Source: Betaproteobacteria bacterium
GTDB taxonomy: Bacteria; Pseudomonadota; Gammaproteobacteria; Burkholderiales; SG8-39
DNA: 9,536 bases
Assembly: GCA_016867955.1 (NCBI GenBank)
Contig: VGIE01000063.1
Coordinates: forward strand, 1 to 9,536
Reading direction: 5' to 3'
Shown here piece after piece: positions 6,619 through 9,536 of this stretch (position 1 is its first letter; each line of letters opens with the position of its first letter). The notes below the pieces were generated by a model, which was not told where the DNA came from, searched no databases, and saw only the letters and a program-made list of their open reading frames with translations. The translations under genes were made by a program, and so were the position numbers.

Positions 6619-7437
6619 TCACGCTGAAATCGTCGCTTGACGCAATCGCTTCCTGCGCATGGCCAGCACGAACAGCCACACGCCGGTCCCGGCGAACAGG
6701 TGCTTCAAGGTGTGCCCGCTCAGGCCGGTGATCTGCAGCAGTTCCGGGTCGTACACCTCGCTGGCCTTGGCCACGCCATAGAGCATGACCACGCCCCAGA
6801 GATAAGCTGCCGGCAGCGGCCCCGATTGCGCATTCAGCGATGCCACGGGCCGGAACAGGATGAGGATCAGCGGCACCAGCAGCAGCGGCACCACCTGCAC
6901 CAGCGCGTAGTAGCGCAGGTCGCCGCGGCCGACGGCCTCGCTGAAGTGCCAGTGTGCTACCGACAGCAGGCCGGCGGCGAGCAGCGGCGCGAGCAGGTGC
7001 CGTCCCCAGCGCGGACCGAGGTACTCGCCCACCACCACCGCGAACACGCCCATGAAGGTCATGGCGATGGGCAGGCGGTCCCAGGTGAGGCGCGGCGTGT
7101 CGGGCGCGAGGTGATACCAGCCCGAGCCGAGGCAGATCAGCAGGCTGCCGATGTACACCGTGAGGTAAGCCGGCCGCAGTGGGGGATCGAGCACCGGCCG
7201 GCAGCGGGCGTATTCGGCGAGGCCATGCGCGCCCGTCGCAAGGAACACCAGGTTGGAGGCGACGTTCCAGAAGTTCGGCACGCCGAAGAGAGTTCGCGCA
7301 TCGGCGAAGTTGTGGAAGGACTCCGGCTGCGGGATGGGGTCCTGCGCCAGCATGGCGACGGTGGCGGCGAGGGCCACCGCGGCCAGCACCGCCAGGCGCC
7401 AGCGCAATGCGGGTGCGACGGGCAGGATGGCGCTCAT
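6619..7437 (-). CDS. ceramidase-like (CREST superfamily) integral membrane protein
   Basis: This 272-residue, very hydrophobic protein has about seven membrane segments (near residues 11-30, 58-75, 90-107, 121-140, 147-163, 176-195, 210-225 and 246-262, one of which may be re-entrant). Its motifs match the alkaline ceramidase-like family, zinc-dependent intramembrane hydrolases of the CREST superfamily. FWNVASNLVFLATG comes at 56-69, then GSGWYHLAPDTPRLTWDRLP at 104-123 with Ser105, His109 and Asp120, and finally SGHTLKHLFAG at 240-250 with the HxxxH pair His242/His246. Length is usual for bacterial members. Bacteria without sphingolipids also carry these proteins, so the substrate need not be ceramide. 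The start overlaps the stop of a 24-codon leader ORF in an ATGA arrangement, and the gene has almost no ribosome site of its own. The dual-domain peptidase/hydrolase follows on the same strand. Confidence 0.85.
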   Translation of the reverse strand: MSAILPVAPALRWRLAVLAAVALAATVAMLAQDPIPQPESFHNFADARTLFGVPNFWNVASNLVFLATGAHGLAEYARCRPVLDPPLRPAYLTVYIGSLLICLGSGWYHLAPDTPRLTWDRLPIAMTFMGVFAVVVGEYLGPRWGRHLLAPLLAAGLLSVAHWHFSEAVGRGDLRYYALVQVVPLLLVPLILILFRPVASLNAQSGPLPAAYLWGVVMLYGVAKASEVYDPELLQITGLSGHTLKHLFAGTGVWLFVLAMRRKRLRQATISA

Positions 7438-7508
7438 GGGTGCGCCGGCGCGCGGCGCCGCGCCGCCAGGTGCGGGCGAAAAGCGGGCAAAGCCGGAACC
7501 ACCCGCAT
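7434..7508 (-). CDS. 24-codon leader ORF coupled to the ceramidase-like gene
   Basis: An ATG at 7508 preceded by a strong ribosome site (GGGAGG, 4 bases before the ATG) opens a 24-codon frame beginning MRVVPALPAFRPHLAARRR and ending in a TGA that overlaps the next ATG (ATGA). It is out of frame with the ceramidase-like gene, whose own start follows a GC-rich, self-complementary stretch (including GGCGCC and GCGCCGGCGC) and lacks a clear Shine-Dalgarno sequence. Translation of the leader could open that structure and pass ribosomes on. The peptide itself resembles nothing I know and may have no function beyond coupling. Confidence 0.45.
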   Translation of the reverse strand: MRVVPALPAFRPHLAARRRAPAHP

Positions 7509-7791
7509 GGAACCTCCCGTTCGTTGGGCTGCCATGGCGGTGGATGCCGCGCTTGTCGCGACGCGTTCACCACCCGCCGGTGCCGGGACCGGCGCTGCTG
7601 CAGCGCGCGGCCGGTTGCGGACAATTATACGGACGGGGCTCCGGACTGCGGACCAAGGCCCGGAGAGCGCCGCCATGGCACCCCACAAGCATGTCAGTAA
7701 ATACCCTATATTCGTAGAAGGGTTCAAGTACTTGGCTTTAAACTGGCAGTATTTTACTCCCGTTGCGGCGAGGCCCGATCGCAGCGCCGCG
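7509..7791. other. 283-base gap between the P450 and the leader ORF
   Basis: No convincing gene is seen. The stretch holds a consensus -10 on the minus strand at 7624-7629, a 6-bp inverted repeat CTCCGG/CCGGAG (7639-7644, 7660-7665), an unusually AT-rich patch (about 7690-7757) with the palindrome CAAGTACTTG (7725-7734), and a GCGGCG/CGCCGC repeat (7765-7770, 7785-7790) just after the P450 stop. That last repeat lacks a T-run, so it is a weak terminator candidate. Confidence 0.5.
7624..7652 (-). promoter_or_regulatory. candidate promoter of the leader/ceramidase-like/peptidase genes
   Basis: On the minus strand a perfect TATAAT (7629-7624) lies 17 bases after TCCGCA, a poor 3/6 match to the -35. 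Transcription would begin near 7617, about 110 bases before the leader ORF. The strong -10 and position support it; the weak -35 suggests low activity or need for an activator. Confidence 0.4.
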
Positions 7792-9003
7792 TCAGGACAC
7801 CTGCCACACCAGCGGCAGCGCCTTCGGCGTCCAGACCAGTCCCCGGCCTTCGGCCTCGATGGCCTGGTTGTTCTCGACGCCCATGGCGGGGATGGCCTTC
7901 GTCCACTCCTCGATCAGGACGCGGATTTCCAGGCGCGCCAGGTGCGAGCCGAGGCAGCGGTGGGTTCCAGCGCCGAAGACCCAGTGCCTGGGCATGGGCC
8001 GGTCGAAATCCAGTTCGAAGGGATTCTCCGTGACGCGGTCATCCATGCCGTAGAGCGGGGTGATGAACACCACCCGATCCCCCTTGCGGAACGGCACGCC
8101 GCGGTAGACGAAGTCATGCGTCACGCCGCGCTCGGGCTGCGACACGCCGCTCAGGCGCATGAGCTCTTCCATGGCCGTACCGATCGTTTCGGGATTGGCC
8201 ACCAGCCGCCGGTAGTGCTCCGGCGATTGCGCCAGCCGGGCGAAGATGAACGACAGCACCGACTTGACCGTATCGAGGCCGGCCAGGAACAGCAGCACGC
8301 ACATTCCTTCGCGCTCGTCGTCGTTCAGCGGACGGTCGCCCACCTTCGACTGGGTGATCAGCGTCAGGAGGTCGCTGCGCGGACAGGCCACCCTGTCGCG
8401 CAGCTCGTTGTTCAGGTACTGGCCCAGCCGACGTACCGCATCCTGCCGGTCGACGAGCTCCGGCGAGCGGGTGTACTTGTCGGCGAGGGACACCAGCAGC
8501 TTGACGTCCTTCATGGGCGCGCCGGACAGGCGCATGAAGATGGCAATGGGAAAGCGCAGTCCCACCTCCTGCACGAACTCGCAGCGCCCCTTCGGATACA
8601 GGCCGGCAAGGATCTCGCGCGCAAAGGCGCGGATGTCGTGCTCAAGCTGCCGCACCGCTTCGGGCGACAGGCGCTCCCCCAGCGGCTTACGGTATTCCAG
8701 GTGCTCGGGCGGATCCGACTGGATGGGCAGCATGCGCGGCTTGAATTCGCGGTGCTTGTTGTGCTCGGGCAGGCTGGAGAACTTGTCCGGCTGGCGCAGC
8801 ATGTCCACCGCCGTCTCGGCGCGCGTGACGATCCAGTGGCCGCCGTTGTACGGCGAATAGAACACGTCAGGCGCGTTTTCCTGAAGCAGTCGGCTTACCG
8901 TGCGTTGCGGGTCGTGCCCGAGTTGCGGCGCCCGGTACATGTCGTAATCGAACACCAGCGACGTCGGTATGTGCGCCGGAATGGCAAGGGCTTCACTCCT
9001 CAT
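7792..9003 (-). CDS. cytochrome P450 monooxygenase
   Basis: The 403-residue protein is a soluble, class I type bacterial P450. All diagnostic parts are present: the I-helix oxygen-activation motif AGLDT at 241-245 with Thr245; the K-helix ExxR at Glu280-Arg283; and the haem loop FGAGTHRCLG at 343-352 with the thiolate ligand Cys350 and the His348 common in bacterial enzymes. QSDPPEHLEYRKPLGERLSP near 95-114 is the conserved C-helix region. The length is typical and no membrane anchor is seen. The ATG at 9003 is preceded by AGGGGGA at a good distance. It needs ferredoxin and reductase partners, which are not in this window. It follows the OB-fold protein gene by 53 bases on the same strand, so co-transcription is likely. 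Overall flavour recalls P450cam-like and terpenoid/steroid-hydroxylating groups, but I cannot assign a CYP family or substrate. Confidence 0.95.
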   Translation of the reverse strand: MRSEALAIPAHIPTSLVFDYDMYRAPQLGHDPQRTVSRLLQENAPDVFYSPYNGGHWIVTRAETAVDMLRQPDKFSSLPEHNKHREFKPRMLPIQSDPPEHLEYRKPLGERLSPEAVRQLEHDIRAFAREILAGLYPKGRCEFVQEVGLRFPIAIFMRLSGAPMKDVKLLVSLADKYTRSPELVDRQDAVRRLGQYLNNELRDRVACPRSDLLTLITQSKVGDRPLNDDEREGMCVLLFLAGLDTVKSVLSFIFARLAQSPEHYRRLVANPETIGTAMEELMRLSGVSQPERGVTHDFVYRGVPFRKGDRVVFITPLYGMDDRVTENPFELDFDRPMPRHWVFGAGTHRCLGSHLARLEIRVLIEEWTKAIPAMGVENNQAIEAEGRGLVWTPKALPLVWQVS

Positions 9004-9056
9004 GCAATCCCCCTCTGGAACATTCGATGGGCTGGCGCAATACCTTCAGGGCCTTC

Positions 9057-9512
9057 CTAGCCCGGTTCGAGCGCGAAATGCGGAACGGTCTTGCCGTCGG
9101 CGTGGTCTTCCCAGATGACGCGGACCTTGCCGCCGATGGCGATGTCGCCCACGCGCGCGCCGACGATGTTGCTCACGAGGCGCGTGCCGCCGGCACCCTC
9201 CAGCGAGATCACCGCGGGCACGTAGGGAATGTGCGGCTCCATGGACGGGAACATGGCGCGCGTGATGATGGTGTAGGTGTAGATGGTGCCCTTTCCCGAC
9301 AGCGGCACCCAGTCGATTCTCTGCGAGTGGCACTTCGGGCACATGGGCGACGGCGGCACGCGGAACTTGCCGCAGTCGCCGCATTGGGCGCCCACGAGGC
9401 GATGTTCCTTCGTGGCGTCCCAGAACGGCTGCGTCCACTGATCGGTGGTGATGCGCACCATCTCCTGCGGCGGCGCCTTGCTGACTGCATCGGGCATCGA
9501 GTTTGCGCTCAT
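9057..9512 (-). CDS. DUF35 Zn-ribbon/OB-fold protein (acyl-CoA-associated)
   Basis: This 151-residue protein has the two-part DUF35 layout. An N-terminal helix (TTDQWTQPFWDATKEHRLV) precedes a rubredoxin-like zinc ribbon with Cys44, Cys47, Cys58 and Cys61 (CGDC and CPKC). An OB-fold follows from about 68 to 146 (GKGTIYTYTIITRAMFP, VSNIVGARVGDIAIGGKVRV). Such proteins act as partners of thiolases and of acyl-CoA dehydratases or retro-aldol lyases, often in sterol side-chain or other acyl-CoA degradation; they help bind CoA substrates. The family usually sits next to a thiolase-like gene, which would be expected beyond the right edge because this gene starts only 24 bases from it. The ATG at 9512 has GAGGAGA upstream. 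The P450 follows 53 bases downstream in the same direction. Confidence 0.93.
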   Translation of the reverse strand: MSANSMPDAVSKAPPQEMVRITTDQWTQPFWDATKEHRLVGAQCGDCGKFRVPPSPMCPKCHSQRIDWVPLSGKGTIYTYTIITRAMFPSMEPHIPYVPAVISLEGAGGTRLVSNIVGARVGDIAIGGKVRVIWEDHADGKTVPHFALEPG

Positions 9513-9536
9513 CGCTATCTCCTCAGGATCAGGCCG

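Noticed and set aside
6560..7624. 354-codon minus-strand frame overlapping the ceramidase-like gene
   Set aside because: Arg/Ala/Pro-rich translation in another frame of a gene with clear membrane segments and family motifs.
6637..9060. 807-codon open frame on the plus strand
   Set aside because: It is antisense to the P450, which has complete family motifs, and to most of the ceramidase-like gene. Its translation is rich in Arg, Gln, His and Val without any domain; long antisense frames are common in GC-rich genes.

Overview
The window is GC-rich (roughly 60-65% by eye), densely coded and bacterial. The gene families (CaiB/BaiF CoA-transferase, TauD/TfdA dioxygenase, IclR regulator, P450, DUF35 OB-fold protein) and the codon use fit a proteobacterium with a broad catabolic repertoire. 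A gammaproteobacterial or betaproteobacterial steroid/terpenoid degrader type is my guess; nothing in the window fixes the species. No rRNA, tRNA, CRISPR array or transposase gene was found.

Left block (102-2980, minus strand): a catabolic cluster read leftwards, made of a TauD/TfdA-type 2-oxoglutarate dioxygenase broken by a one-base frameshift, a small cupin protein and a class III CoA-transferase. Divergent from it (3103-3909, plus strand) is an IclR-family regulator. The 122-base gap between them holds two related palindromes exactly 20 bp apart that cover the -35 and -10 of the predicted iclR promoter. This is a good candidate for a shared, autoregulated control region.

Centre (4065-4382, plus strand): a HigA-like XRE antitoxin/regulator without a visible toxin. 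It has a textbook -35/-10 promoter, a perfect 7-bp inverted repeat over the spacer and -10, and a predicted transcription start at its own ATG, so the mRNA may be leaderless.

Right block (4537-9512, minus strand): an OB-fold/zinc-ribbon protein followed by a cytochrome P450 (probably the end of an acyl-CoA/P450 catabolic operon continuing past the right edge). After a 283-base non-coding stretch with a likely promoter come a 24-codon leader ORF, a ceramidase-like (CREST superfamily) seven-helix membrane protein, and a 668-residue protein joining a papain-like cysteine peptidase to an alpha/beta-hydrolase domain. Both catalytic domains of that fusion look intact. The pairing of a membrane lipid-hydrolase-like protein with a dual peptidase/serine-hydrolase protein is the most unusual part of the window.
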